From Vagococcus teuberi (lineage in GTDB: Bacteria > Bacillota > Bacilli > Lactobacillales > Vagococcaceae): DNA of 64,000 nucleotides. This document shows, in pieces, positions 55,017 through 64,000 of this stretch (positions within the stretch are counted from its first letter, which is position 1; the number at the start of each line of letters is the position of its first letter). Below the pieces are notes generated by a model. The model was not told the DNA's origin, did no database searches, and saw only the letters and a program-made list of their open reading frames with translations. The stretch lies in NCBI RefSeq assembly GCF_001870205.1, contig NZ_CP017267.1, positions 1,786,501-1,850,500 on the forward strand, in the 5' to 3' direction. Position numbers and translations under genes: made by a program.

Positions 55017-55844
55017 TTATTCCATATCAATCGACACAACGACACCATAATGATCACTAATACATGGATAATTTTCTCCATCGAAGATAACATCATGCGA
55101 CCTCACCTGACAAGGTTCAGAGGCAAATATATAATCTATTCTTAACTGTTCTTTCGTGTGTTTCCACCCATCAATCTCTTTTGGGATGGTGTAACGTCCA
55201 CTTGGATGTTCGGCTAATTCAAATGTATCCACAAAGCTTTTCGTGACTAAATCATATGTTTCATTTTTAATCGTATCAGGGCCATTAAAATCTCCACATA
55301 GCAAGATGAAACCAGATAATTTATCTAAAAAGAGTTTGCTTAAAGTCCATTCATCTTGAAACCCTTGTTTCGTTTCTTCATTCCACCAAGAATAATGACT
55401 ACTTGTTACAAATAGTTCTTTATCCTGCACTGTTAGCTTTGAACAAAGCATCATTCGTCGTGTTACATCTGTCTTCTTATCCACTGATGATACTAACACT
55501 GCTTGTGATTGTAAAGGTTTTTTTGATAAAATTGCCACACCTTCTTCATAGATACCATATCCCACATGACTATAAGTCCAACTCCAATGATACTCTTCCC
55601 CTAACTCAGCTAATCGTTTAACTAAGCATAATGCATAATTATCCTGTTTAATGATTGTCTTTTCATTGATTGGTGGAACAAAATGAAGTGGATTTTCCTC
55701 TGGTAACGCATCAATTCGTTGATTGACTTCTTGTAAAGACACTCCATCTAACCCACTAGATATAATATAGTGCACCAGTATATCCATCTTTTCTTCAGTA
55801 TCTTCTTCCATCCAACTATGTATATTTAGTGTTAACCACTTCAT
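55017..55844 (-). CDS. mapP: Maltose 6'-phosphate phosphatase MapP-like
   Basis: Endonuclease/exonuclease/phosphatase-fold protein of 275 residues. Motifs: TLNIHSWMEED (Asn), SLQEVN (Glu), LLCGDFNGP and ISDHYGVV (catalytic His-Asp). In E. faecalis the homologous MapP removes phosphate from maltose 6'-phosphate delivered by MalT, so that MalP can act on maltose. Its place directly after malT supports this over a nuclease role. Confidence 0.83.
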   Translation of the reverse strand: MKWLTLNIHSWMEEDTEEKMDILVHYIISSGLDGVSLQEVNQRIDALPEENPLHFVPPINEKTIIKQDNYALCLVKRLAELGEEYHWSWTYSHVGYGIYEEGVAILSKKPLQSQAVLVSSVDKKTDVTRRMMLCSKLTVQDKELFVTSSHYSWWNEETKQGFQDEWTLSKLFLDKLSGFILLCGDFNGPDTIKNETYDLVTKSFVDTFELAEHPSGRYTIPKEIDGWKHTKEQLRIDYIFASEPCQVRSHDVIFDGENYPCISDHYGVVVSIDME

Positions 55845-55859
55845 CTTTTTTTCCTCACT

Positions 55860-58031
55860 TTATAATGATACTTGACCAATTTTTTCTGATGATTTATGTT
55901 CACCAACAGTTGATAACTCGAGCGTTTTAATTTCTTGTGTATTTGTAAAAACTACTACAATCGTGGTACCCTTCCCTTCATTCTCAACTGTTTTCCAATC
56001 GACTGTTGCTAATAATTGACCCGCTTTTACAGTATCACCTTCTTTAACTGATACGTCAAATACTTGTTTAGTCATCTCTACAGTATCTAGTCCTATATGT
56101 ACTAACACTTCTAATCCTTCAGGTGTTAATAATCCTATGGCATGTTTTGTTGGAAAAATAGACTGAACCACACCAGATACTGGTGAAACCACTTGACTAT
56201 TCGATGGTTTTACCGCAAAACCATCGCCCATCATTTTTTGCGAAAACACATCATCTGAAACAGTTTCTATCGAAATGACTTCTCCGTCTGCTACAGAAAC
56301 AAATGGAATGGTAACATTTTTTTGAACAGTTGTTTGTTCGTTTGGCTCATTAATAACGGTATCAACAGTAAGAGAATCAATGTCAACCCCACTATCCAAA
56401 GCATCTTGCACATCAGATTTAATGACATCAGCTTTTGGTCCATAAATCGCCTGAACACCTTTATCTTTTATCACTAAACCAAGTGCTCCTGCTTTTTTCC
56501 ATTCCTGTTCTGAGCCGACAAGTTCTGCATCTTTGACACTAACTCTTAAACGGGTCATACAAGCATCTACTTCAGAAATATTTGATTTTCCACCAAGTAG
56601 TTGGATGATTGATACAATTTGTGGAGAGATTCCTTCAGAACTTCCTGATGAAGTTGGGTTATCTGACGTATCCACATCATAGTTTCCATTTCTACCTGGT
56701 GTTGCTAAATTAAATTTCTTGATCATAAATCCAGCAATAAAATAAGAAACAATAGCAAACACAATAATACAAATTACAAAGTTAATCAAATCTTGTGATA
56801 AACCTGCTTTAATGGCTAATGGTGTTCTTGTTAATAACTCAATATTTCCAAATGAATGGACGCGTAATGAGATGATGTCGGCCATCGCAAATGCCGCTCC
56901 TTGAATCACTGCATACACTAGATACAACGGAATGGCTGCAAACATAAACATGAATTCTAACGGTTCTGTAACACCGGTTAAAAATACTGCCAACGCTGCT
57001 GAGACGTACATTGATTTATATTGTTTTCTCTTATCACTATCCACATTTTTATACATCGCCAAAGTAAAGCCCATTAAAATACCTGATGCGCCAATCATTT
57101 GCCCTACTTTAAAACGAGCTGGTGTCCAATTTGATAACACATAATTATATTGTTCGATATTTCCAGCATTTTTTAAGTTAAATAAATCAGTTGCCCAAGC
57201 AAGCCATAGAGGATCTTGTCCGTAGACAAGCGTTCCAGCTTGTGCCCCAGATAAAATCTCATAGGTTCCACCTAACTGAGTATAGTTGATTGGTATGGTC
57301 AACATATGATGCAATCCAAATGGTAGTAATAATCTCTCAAGTGTTCCATATAAAAACGGTGCCAAAATTGGTGCAGATTCTTGTGATTGAGCAATCCACA
57401 AACCAAAATTATTAATGCCTGATTGAATAACTGGCCATACAATAGCTAAACCAATTGAAACAATCGTTGACCAAAGTATGACAACAAATGGAACAAAGCG
57501 CTTACCATTAAAGAATGATAATGCATCTGGTAATTTACGGTAATTATAGTATTTATTGTAAGCCATCGCTCCGACAAATCCCGCAATAATTCCGACAAAA
57601 ACACCCATATTTAACGCTGGTGCTTCAAGTACACTAGTGAAAAATCCTTTAACCATGATTTTAGTTCCAAATAATGTGTGAGTAAATGCTTCATCGTTTG
57701 TCAGCATTTCTGAAGTCACACCAAAAATTGAGCCAGTAATGCGATTAATCAAAATAAATGAAATACCAGCAGCAAAAGCTCCTCCTGCACGTTCTTTAGC
57801 CCAACTACCACCAATTGCTAGTGCAAATAATAAATGAAGATTTCCAATAATTCCCCATCCTATATTTTCAATTACTCCACCAGTTGTTACTAAAAACGCC
57901 ATATCTGGTGACATCATCGGAATCGTTTTTCCGATACTAATCATTAATCCAGCAGCAGGCATGACAGCTACCACAACCATTAATGCTTTTCCAAATTTTT
58001 GCCAAAACTCAAAACTTAGTAACTTTTTCAT
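55860..58031 (-). CDS. malT: Maltose PTS permease EIICBA (MalT-like)
   Basis: Phosphotransferase permease of 723 residues. The membrane EIIC domain (about 1-440) is followed by EIIB with the phospho-Cys in DACMTRLRVSV (near 495) and EIIA with the phospho-His in LEVLVHIGLDTVEM (near 650). It takes up and phosphorylates a glucoside, by context maltose as maltose 6'-phosphate. Divergent from malP; a TTTACT-17-TATAAT promoter with a MalR-type operator lies upstream. The family also includes trehalose and glucose permeases. Confidence 0.87.
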   Translation of the reverse strand: MKKLLSFEFWQKFGKALMVVVAVMPAAGLMISIGKTIPMMSPDMAFLVTTGGVIENIGWGIIGNLHLLFALAIGGSWAKERAGGAFAAGISFILINRITGSIFGVTSEMLTNDEAFTHTLFGTKIMVKGFFTSVLEAPALNMGVFVGIIAGFVGAMAYNKYYNYRKLPDALSFFNGKRFVPFVVILWSTIVSIGLAIVWPVIQSGINNFGLWIAQSQESAPILAPFLYGTLERLLLPFGLHHMLTIPINYTQLGGTYEILSGAQAGTLVYGQDPLWLAWATDLFNLKNAGNIEQYNYVLSNWTPARFKVGQMIGASGILMGFTLAMYKNVDSDKRKQYKSMYVSAALAVFLTGVTEPLEFMFMFAAIPLYLVYAVIQGAAFAMADIISLRVHSFGNIELLTRTPLAIKAGLSQDLINFVICIIVFAIVSYFIAGFMIKKFNLATPGRNGNYDVDTSDNPTSSGSSEGISPQIVSIIQLLGGKSNISEVDACMTRLRVSVKDAELVGSEQEWKKAGALGLVIKDKGVQAIYGPKADVIKSDVQDALDSGVDIDSLTVDTVINEPNEQTTVQKNVTIPFVSVADGEVISIETVSDDVFSQKMMGDGFAVKPSNSQVVSPVSGVVQSIFPTKHAIGLLTPEGLEVLVHIGLDTVEMTKQVFDVSVKEGDTVKAGQLLATVDWKTVENEGKGTTIVVVFTNTQEIKTLELSTVGEHKSSEKIGQVSL

Positions 58032-58065
58032 TGTACCTTACCTCTTTCTTAAATTAATCTTAAAT

Positions 58066-58115
58066 GAAATCGTTTGCGCAATTCATATTATACGTATCAG
58101 TTTATGAAAAGTAAA
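58066..58115 (-). promoter_or_regulatory. malT promoter and operator
   Basis: On the minus strand TTTACT (58115-58110) and TATAAT (58092-58087) are 17 nt apart. The operator GAAATCGTTTGCGC (58066-58079) lies just downstream of the -10. Confidence 0.7.
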
Positions 58116-58173
58116 CACTTTTTTAAATTATAATTAAACAATATAAACAAAACATTTTTATTTTTATATTGCT

Positions 58174-58202
58174 TTCGCAATCGTTTGCGTATATTATATA
58201 AT
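58174..58202 (+). promoter_or_regulatory. malP promoter and operator
   Basis: TATAAT (58197-58202) lies 17 nt after TTCGCA. The operator CGCAATCGTTTGCG (58176-58189) overlaps the -35 and spacer. It shares ATCGTTTGCG with the malT-side operator, so one LacI-type protein should control both directions. Confidence 0.7.
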
Positions 58203-58233
58203 TAATCATTAAAATTCATGGAGGGTATTATAA

Positions 58234-60513
58234 ATGACACACTTAAAAAGATTATTTGACATTGATCCATTCAAATTAACCACTCACTCACTAAACAAAG
58301 AAGATATCCGTTTACAAGAATCTTTAACAAGTATCGGGAACGGCTACATGGGACTAAGAGGAAACTTTGAAGAAGGATATTCTGGAAATAACCATAAAGG
58401 GACTTATTTGGCTGGTGTTTGGTATCCCGATAAAACACGTGTTGGATGGTGGAAAAATGGTTATCCTGATTATTTTGGCAAAGTAATTAACGCTGTTGAT
58501 TTTATTGCTGTCGATATTTATTTAAATGATAAAAAAATAGATTTGAATCATTATGAACCAACAAATTTTTATCAAGAACTAGATATGCAACATGGTATTT
58601 TATCACGCTCATTTATTTTATCAGTTGATAACTGTAAATTTAAATGTTCATTTAAACGATTGTTAAGCCTAACAATTAAAGAATTAGCATTGATAAACGT
58701 TACTGTTGAAATGTTAGAAGGTATAGGTGATGTGACTTTTGTTTCCAAATTAGATAACCATGTTCATAACGAAGACAGTAATTATGATGATATGTTCTGG
58801 GAACACCGTCAAAGTAGCGAAAACACCGTTACAGCTAAAACAATTAGTAATCCATTTGGTGTAGATCAATTTTGTGTGACAACTATGATGCAAAATGACG
58901 TTTCGAACTCCACGATTACATCTAATAAATCTTTCAAAGAATTTGAAGCAACCGAAACATTTTCTACTACACTATCTTCAGGTGATAAATTAGCACTCGA
59001 TAAAAAAGTAGTTATTATAACAAGTCGTGATATTCCTGAGGAAAAACAAGTATCTAAAGCAATAGAACTAATGGAACAAGTCAATCATTATTCAATAGAA
59101 GAACTTGTTGAACAACATAAAAAAGCGTGGTTAAAACGTTGGGAACTAGCTGATGTTGTGATTTCAGGAGATGATGAAGCACAACAAGGTATTCGTTTTA
59201 ATCTATTCCAATTATTCTCAACATATTATGGAGAAGATGAACGATTAAATATCGGTCCTAAAGGTTTTACTGGTGAAAAGTATGGCGGTGCTACTTATTG
59301 GGATACTGAAGCATATGCTATTCCACTATACTTATCTCTTGCTGATTCTAGTGTCACAAAGAATTTATTAAAATATCGTCATAACCAATTACCACAAGCA
59401 CAACATAACGCTAGACAGCAAGGGTTAAAAGGTGCTCTTTACCCGATGGTAACCTTCACCGGTGTCGAGTGTCATAATGAGTGGGAAATTACTTTTGAAG
59501 AAATCCATCGTAACGGAGCTATTGCCTATGCTATTTATAATTATACTAATTACACAGGTGATACTTCCTACATAAAAAAAGAAGGTTTAGAAGTATTAAC
59601 TGAAATTTCACGTTTTTGGGCAGATAGAGTTCATTTTTCAAAACGTAACAACGCTTATATGATACATGGTGTTACAGGACCTAATGAATACGAAAACAAT
59701 GTCAATAATAACTGGTATACAAATTATATTGCCAAATGGGTATTAAGCTACACACTAGAAAACTATGATAAATACAAAAACGAAACACCTGTCTCTATTT
59801 CGGAATCTGAATTAGATAAATGGGAAGATATTATAAATCATATGTATTTACCAAAAGATGAGAAACTTGATGTCTTTGTACAGCATGATACCTTTTTAGA
59901 TAAAGATTTAATGCCTGTCTCTGACTTAAATAAAAAAGAGGTTCCTTTAAACCAAAATTGGTCTTGGGATAAAATACTTCGCTCTTGCTTTATTAAGCAA
60001 GCTGACGTTTTACAGGGAATATATTTCTTCAACGACCAATTTACTCTAGATGAAAAACGTAAAAATTTCGAATTTTACGAACCAATGACTGTTCACGAAT
60101 CATCACTTTCACCATGTATCCATTCTATATTAGCAGCTGAATTAGGTATGGAAGAAAAAGCAATTGAAATGTATCAAAGAACAGCTAGATTAGACTTAGA
60201 TAATTATAACAATGATACGGAAGATGGATTACACATTACCTCTATGACAGGAAGTTGGTTAACAATCGTTCAAGGATTCGCTCAAATGAAAGTATTCAAT
60301 GAATCTTTAAGTTTTTCACCATTCTTGCCAACTAACTGGAATGGATATGCTTTCCATATTAACTACCGTAATCGACTACTTCATATTAATATCTCAACTG
60401 ATATTAAAATCAATTTATTGAGTGGCGAACCTCTGGATTTATCAGTTTATGAAAAAAATTATACATTAAAAAAGACATTAACTATCGATTTAAAAAACAA
60501 AGGAGTTAATTAA
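58234..60513 (+). CDS. malP: GH65 glycoside phosphorylase, probably maltose phosphorylase
   Basis: Enzyme of 759 residues splitting an alpha-glucoside with phosphate to glucose and beta-glucose 1-phosphate. N-terminal beta-sandwich (about 1-270), (alpha/alpha)6 barrel with the catalytic Glu in [19 protein letters not shown] and the phosphate-site segment [22 protein letters not shown] precedes the ATG. Paired with pgmB and opposite malT-mapP, maltose is the likeliest substrate. GH65 also includes trehalose, kojibiose and nigerose phosphorylases, which the sequence by eye does not exclude. Confidence 0.87.
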   Translation: MTHLKRLFDIDPFKLTTHSLNKEDIRLQESLTSIGNGYMGLRGNFEEGYSGNNHKGTYLAGVWYPDKTRVGWWKNGYPDYFGKVINAVDFIAVDIYLNDKKIDLNHYEPTNFYQELDMQHGILSRSFILSVDNCKFKCSFKRLLSLTIKELALINVTVEMLEGIGDVTFVSKLDNHVHNEDSNYDDMFWEHRQSSENTVTAKTISNPFGVDQFCVTTMMQNDVSNSTITSNKSFKEFEATETFSTTLSSGDKLALDKKVVIITSRDIPEEKQVSKAIELMEQVNHYSIEELVEQHKKAWLKRWELADVVISGDDEAQQGIRFNLFQLFSTYYGEDERLNIGPKGFTGEKYGGATYWDTEAYAIPLYLSLADSSVTKNLLKYRHNQLPQAQHNARQQGLKGALYPMVTFTGVECHNEWEITFEEIHRNGAIAYAIYNYTNYTGDTSYIKKEGLEVLTEISRFWADRVHFSKRNNAYMIHGVTGPNEYENNVNNNWYTNYIAKWVLSYTLENYDKYKNETPVSISESELDKWEDIINHMYLPKDEKLDVFVQHDTFLDKDLMPVSDLNKKEVPLNQNWSWDKILRSCFIKQADVLQGIYFFNDQFTLDEKRKNFEFYEPMTVHESSLSPCIHSILAAELGMEEKAIEMYQRTARLDLDNYNNDTEDGLHITSMTGSWLTIVQGFAQMKVFNESLSFSPFLPTNWNGYAFHINYRNRLLHINISTDIKINLLSGEPLDLSVYEKNYTLKKTLTIDLKNKGVN

Positions 60514-61197
60514 ATGTTTAAGGGAGTTCTATTTGATTTAGACGGTGTCATAACTGACACGGCTGACTATCATTACAAAGCATGGAAAAGTTTAGCTGAA
60601 GAGTTAGATATTGAGATTGATAGAGAATTCAACGAACAACTCAAAGGGGTTAGTAGAGAAGATTCTTTAGATTTAATTTTAAAGCACGGAAAGAAAAGAA
60701 ACACTGTCGATGATGATACATTTAGAAAACTAGCTGAAAAGAAAAATGATGTTTATGTCAAAATGATTCAATCTTTTTCTGAAGAAGATATCTTCCCAGG
60801 AATTCTTTCTTTACTAAAAGAATTAAAGCAACATCATATAAAAATCGCCCTTGCTTCTGCAAGTAAGAACGGGCCTTTATTGTTAGAAAAAATGAATTTA
60901 ACTCACTATTTCGATGCTATAGTCGATCCAAGTAGTATAGCTTTAGGAAAGCCTGCTCCTGATATTTTTATTGCTGCAGCAGATGCAATTGATTGTCCTA
61001 TTTCAAGTTGTATCGGGATTGAGGATTCGCAAGCGGGAATTACGGCAATTAAAAAAAGTAGTGCTTTACCTATCGGCATTGGACGCAGTAATGATTTAGG
61101 GACCGATATATCACTAGTTAGTAATACAAATGATTTAACATATGATTTCCTCACCTCAACTTGGGAAAATAATAAAAAGAAGCTGACACAAAAGTAA
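60514..61197 (+). CDS. pgmB: Beta-phosphoglucomutase
   Basis: HAD-superfamily mutase of 227 residues converting beta-glucose 1-phosphate to glucose 6-phosphate. Asp8 and Asp10 are in [19 protein letters not shown]; cap-domain [21 protein letters not shown]; and GIEDSQAGI with metal-binding acids. It starts directly after the malP stop, so the pair forms one pathway step. The last residues (KLTQK) and the stop are encoded by the end of a MITE-like element, so the natural C terminus has been replaced or extended. Confidence 0.93.
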   Translation: MFKGVLFDLDGVITDTADYHYKAWKSLAEELDIEIDREFNEQLKGVSREDSLDLILKHGKKRNTVDDDTFRKLAEKKNDVYVKMIQSFSEEDIFPGILSLLKELKQHHIKIALASASKNGPLLLEKMNLTHYFDAIVDPSSIALGKPAPDIFIAAADAIDCPISSCIGIEDSQAGITAIKKSSALPIGIGRSNDLGTDISLVSNTNDLTYDFLTSTWENNKKKLTQK

Positions 61198-61308
61198 TTT
61201 ATTTAGTAAAAATCACCAAACTAATAAAATAGAAATCCCATGAAATCAATATTTTAATAAACTGATTTCACGGGATTTTTTCTATTTTAGGACTTCTAGG
61301 TCAACTTC
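61179..61308. mobile_element. MITE-like element after pgmB
   Basis: About 130 bp with imperfect 17-bp terminal inverted repeats (GAAGCTGACACAAAAGT at 61179-61195, and ACTTCTAGGTCAACTTC at 61292-61308). They resemble the IS1182 ends elsewhere in this window (GAGGCTGACCCAAAAGT). It has no coding capacity. A strong internal hairpin (about 61227-61287, ATCCC..TGAAATCA with TGATTTCA..GGGAT) followed by T's should act as the pgmB terminator. Confidence 0.65.
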
Positions 61309-61399
61309 TTTTTACATCCTTAACAATGTATAAACTCTATTCATATTTACTGATAAACTCTTCTGGTAAATCACACGATAGTTCTGACACCCAGTATTA

Positions 61400-61603
61400 T
61401 TAAGCATCTGTTAATATTAGTTTATCTCTACTCTGTGCAAAACAATCTAAGATAACACTTAAAAGCTCTAAGTCACTTAAACAATTATCTCTAAATACTA
61501 ATAAAAACTGTATTAATACAATATTTGAAATACGTTCGCCTTTATCATCTAGTAAACGCCTTTTACCAAAACTATTTACATATATACTTTTTTGTTCCAC
61601 CAT
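61400..61603 (-). CDS. Small hypothetical protein
   Basis: A 67-codon ORF with AAGGGG 8 nt before its ATG. The product begins MVEQKSIYVNSFGKRRLLDDKGERISNIV and has a mixed helical look with no signal or clear membrane span. I do not recognise it. It stands alone between the MITE and the ASCH gene, so it could be a real small gene or chance. Confidence 0.4.
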   Translation of the reverse strand: MVEQKSIYVNSFGKRRLLDDKGERISNIVLIQFLLVFRDNCLSDLELLSVILDCFAQSRDKLILTDA

Positions 61604-61823
61604 TACTTACCCCTTCTTTTAATATCATACTCGATAGTTTATCATATGGTATACTCATATAAGCAACATATACCACATTAATAATCCTTTAATGAAAAAT
61701 CAATCTACTATTTCGTAAAATAACTAATAAATGAATTTTTTTGTACAAAACAACAAGTATATTATACTAAAATAGCGATAAATCAATGATGAACTAATAA
61801 TAAACATTCAGCCTAAAACAGCA

Positions 61824-61857
61824 AAAAAAGATAGTTTCATTAAAACAAACTATCTTT
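61824..61857 (-). terminator. Terminator of the ASCH-domain gene
   Basis: An 11-bp stem, AAAGATAGTTT with AAACTATCTTT, flanked by A and T runs just after the stop codon at 61864. The stretch 61604-61820 holds no gene that I can see. Confidence 0.75.
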
Positions 61858-61863
61858 TCTCAC

Positions 61864-62319
61864 TTATTGATATACAACTTTAAATTCTTCGCACACAACA
61901 TCCATGCTTTCAATATCTACTTGCTTGTGATAATGATTTTGGAATAGATCTTTCCAAAACTTGTAATGTGCGTCTCGCCAGTATGCTAGAGATAAATCTC
62001 CTTCTCCTTCTTTATAAGCATGTTCTGCTGAAACTTGATTAAATGGTGTCACATATACTTTAGTTGTCATAAGAATAGCCACTGGATTACCATTACCATC
62101 TAATAACATATCATAGTGCTCATTAGCTTTAGGTAGAGCTTCATTGCACCATTCATATTCTATTTTGGCACTAGCAGTCGCTGTCTTCTTACCTTGTAAA
62201 ACTAAATTAGCTAGCTCGTCAGGTGAGCCTCCAAACGCCCATGACTCACCAAAAACAGGTGTCTTTATCTCCGTGTCTTTTAAAAATCTTTTCCAAAAAA
62301 CAATCTCTTTTTCATTCAT
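61864..62319 (-). CDS. ASCH domain-containing protein
   Basis: Cytoplasmic beta-barrel protein of 151 residues. The ASCH fold is recognisable from FGESWAFGGSPDELANLVLQGKKTATASAKIEYE and GNPVAILMTTKVYVTPFNQV, with the acidic SLAYWRDAHYKFW segment. ASCH proteins are PUA-like, and some act as nucleases or amidohydrolases (e.g. E. coli YqfB). The function here is unknown. It follows pncB by 18 nt and is probably co-transcribed. Confidence 0.85.
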   Translation of the reverse strand: MNEKEIVFWKRFLKDTEIKTPVFGESWAFGGSPDELANLVLQGKKTATASAKIEYEWCNEALPKANEHYDMLLDGNGNPVAILMTTKVYVTPFNQVSAEHAYKEGEGDLSLAYWRDAHYKFWKDLFQNHYHKQVDIESMDVVCEEFKVVYQ

Positions 62320-62337
62320 CTAGAACTCCTTTAATCA

Positions 62338-63795
62338 TTATTGATTGCGTGTTATATCATGAACTTTTTTAATGGTCGACATTTTATGTTCCCAACACTC
62401 TGTTGATAAATCAACTGGATATTTTTGAGGGTTTAAATTACGTTTGTATTCTTCCCACAATGAGTCTTGATTGTCTTTAGATAATTTTTTGATTTCTTCT
62501 AATGTGGGCAACTCATACACTCGATTACCATCTATGTAGATATCTTGTAAAACTGGACGTGCTGTAAAGTTTTTCACTGTTTTATTAATATAAGTATGAA
62601 CTGGGTGGAACATGTATAACTCTTCTTGATTTCGTGGATCTTCTGTCCAAAGTGTGATGTAATCTCCTTCAGATTTCCCATCTTTACCAGTAATTCGCCA
62701 AACTTGTTTTTTACCAGGAGTTGACACTTTTTCGGCATTACTTGATAACTTGATTGTATCCACCATTTTTCCATCATCATTCTCAATAGAAACTATTTTA
62801 TAAACCGCACCCAGCGCTGGTTGATCGTAAGCTGTAATGAGTTTTGTTCCGATCCCCCAAACATCAATTTTTGCCCGTTGCATTTTTAAATTTAGAATGG
62901 TTGATTCATCTAAATCGTTTGACGCATAGATTTTAACATCAGGATAACCTGCTTCATCAAGTTGTTTTCTTACTTTTTTAGAAATATAAGCCATGTCCCC
63001 ACTATCAATTCTCACACCAACGAAATTAATTTTATCGCCCATTTCATTAGCCACTCGGATTGCGCTTGGCACACCTGAACGTAGCGTATCATATGTATCT
63101 ACTAAAAACACGCAGTCTTTATGCGTTTGAGCATATGCTTTAAAACCGTCATAATCATTTAAGTAAGATTGTATCAAACTATGTGCATGAGTTCCTGCAA
63201 TAGGAATACCAAACATTTTACCCGCTCTAACATTACTTGTTGAATCAAAACCACCAATATACGCTGCTCTTGTCCCCCATATTGATGCGTCTAATTCTTG
63301 CGCTCTTCTTGTCCCAAATTCCATAATTAAATCATCATCACATACTGCACGAATTCTTGCAGCTTTTGTTGCGATCAATGTTTGATAATTAATAATATTT
63401 AATACAGCTGTTTCAACTAACTGACATTGAGCTAGTGGACCTTCAACTTGGAAAATAGGTTCATTATTGAAAACTAATTCTCCTTCTAAAGCTGATCTCA
63501 CTGTACATTTAAATTTAAATTCTTTCAGATAAGTCAAAAATTCTTCGGGATAGTCTGTCACCTTACGTAGATAATCAATATCTGAATCAGAAAAAGCTAG
63601 ATTATCGAAATAATCTACAATTCGTTCTAAGCCCGCAAAAATCGCATAACCATTCTTAAATGGCATATCACGGAAATAACATTCGAAAACAGCGTGTCTA
63701 TCGTCTCTACCTAATTCCCAATATGTTTTCATCATATTTAATTGATATAAATCTGTGTGTAATGCTAAACTATCGTCATGTAATCGATTAATCAT
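62338..63795 (-). CDS. pncB: Nicotinate phosphoribosyltransferase
   Basis: NAD salvage enzyme of about 485 residues joining nicotinate and PRPP with ATP. Family blocks include LHTDLYQLNMMKTYWELGRD at the N terminus, EFGTRRAQELDASIWGTRAAYIGG, GVRIDSGDMAYISKKVRKQL and the PRPP-site region KIYASNDLDESTI. The frame is open to 63864, but GGAGAG lies just before the ATG at 63795, matching the family start. No nicotinate transporter is adjacent. Confidence 0.93.
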   Translation of the reverse strand: MINRLHDDSLALHTDLYQLNMMKTYWELGRDDRHAVFECYFRDMPFKNGYAIFAGLERIVDYFDNLAFSDSDIDYLRKVTDYPEEFLTYLKEFKFKCTVRSALEGELVFNNEPIFQVEGPLAQCQLVETAVLNIINYQTLIATKAARIRAVCDDDLIMEFGTRRAQELDASIWGTRAAYIGGFDSTSNVRAGKMFGIPIAGTHAHSLIQSYLNDYDGFKAYAQTHKDCVFLVDTYDTLRSGVPSAIRVANEMGDKINFVGVRIDSGDMAYISKKVRKQLDEAGYPDVKIYASNDLDESTILNLKMQRAKIDVWGIGTKLITAYDQPALGAVYKIVSIENDDGKMVDTIKLSSNAEKVSTPGKKQVWRITGKDGKSEGDYITLWTEDPRNQEELYMFHPVHTYINKTVKNFTARPVLQDIYIDGNRVYELPTLEEIKKLSKDNQDSLWEEYKRNLNPQKYPVDLSTECWEHKMSTIKKVHDITRNQ

Positions 63796-63893
63796 TTTAC
63801 TCTCCAATCCTTTTTCCTTTTCTACTATCCCTTTCATTTTACGTCTTCTATACAAAATTCTCAACTCTTATCCTTATTTGATTTTAGGCAAAC

Positions 63894-63926
63894 AAAAAAG
63901 AGGAAGATTTCTCTTCCTCTCTTTCA
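63894..63926 (-). terminator. Terminator of rplL
   Basis: A perfect 8-bp stem, GAGGAAGA with TCTTCCTC (63900-63907 and 63912-63919), loop TTTC, followed by T6 on the minus strand. Confidence 0.88.
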
Positions 63927-63939
63927 TTAAAATAACTGA

Positions 63940-64000
63940 TTATTTTAATGTAATTGCAGCGCCAACTTCTTCTAATTTTGCTTTAATTTCTTCAGCTTCT
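63940..64000 (-). CDS. rplL: 50S ribosomal protein L7/L12 (C-terminal end only)
   Basis: The last 19 codons read EAEEIKAKLEEVGAAITLK before TAA. This is the conserved C-terminal helix and strand of L7/L12, the stalk protein that recruits translation factors. The rest lies beyond the right edge of the window. Confidence 0.9.
   Translation of the reverse strand, partial: EAEEIKAKLEEVGAAITLK

Noticed and set aside
1-64000. tRNA, rRNA, CRISPR arrays, phage genes or a replication origin
   Set aside because: None was recognised by eye; a covariance-model scan would be needed to exclude small RNAs fully.

Overview
The window is AT-rich DNA of a low-GC Gram-positive bacterium. Gene content points to Lactobacillales, most likely Enterococcaceae. 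The markers are an enterococcal-type maltose system (PTS permease MalT, maltose-6'-phosphate phosphatase MapP, GH65 phosphorylase MalP, PgmB), mreC-mreD followed by a SagA/PcsB-like NlpC/P60 protein, RNase J2, RecD2, AdhE with Rex-like sites, and purine-rich ribosome-binding sites before almost every gene. Vagococcus or a close relative is my guess; the sequence alone does not settle it. I saw no tRNA, rRNA or CRISPR array.

Region 1 (1-14.9 kb, minus strand): the start of nrnA and ytoI, then a urease super-cluster. In transcription order it is ureI, ureA, ureB, ureC, ureE, ureF, ureG, ureD, a SAM methyltransferase, nikA-nikE, amt. It provides urea entry, urease and its nickel-insertion chaperones, nickel import, and an ammonium channel. 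An intra-operon hairpin separates ureC from ureE.

Region 2 (14.9-23.5 kb): rnjB (RNase J2); divergent pdxR / pdxK-ECF S component for vitamin B6 salvage; an NhaC-family transporter behind a tyrosine-type T-box; a DUF915 lipoprotein; and rpmG-secE-nusG.

Region 3 (23.5-45 kb): a c-di-AMP-type CBS-ACT protein; a complete IS1182-family element between two convergent genes; queT with a preQ1 riboswitch; a GNAT protein and a lipid kinase; recD2; a histidine phosphatase; trmL behind a structured leader RNA; rlmA with a fresh tandem duplication; cutC; msrA; murQ; a PadR-DUF2812-ABC exporter operon; sagA-like/mreD/mreC; a frameshifted membrane protein; and adhE.

Region 4 (45.2-49.1 kb) is a decay zone: a VTC-domain fragment, IS1182 and IS30 remnants, a truncated alpha-glucosidase, a LacI regulator with a frameshift and a stop, and a hydrolase fragment.

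Region 5 (49.1-61.3 kb) handles carbohydrates. An operon of two Gfo/Idh/MocA oxidoreductases, a TIM-barrel isomerase/epimerase and a ThuA-like protein looks like a 3-keto-glycoside pathway. An AraC regulator sits upstream. Next come malR-mapP-malT divergent from malP-pgmB, with two near-identical MalR-type operators. A MITE-like element supplies the end of pgmB and its terminator.

Region 6 (61.4-64 kb): a small hypothetical gene, an ASCH-domain protein, nicotinate phosphoribosyltransferase and the end of rplL.
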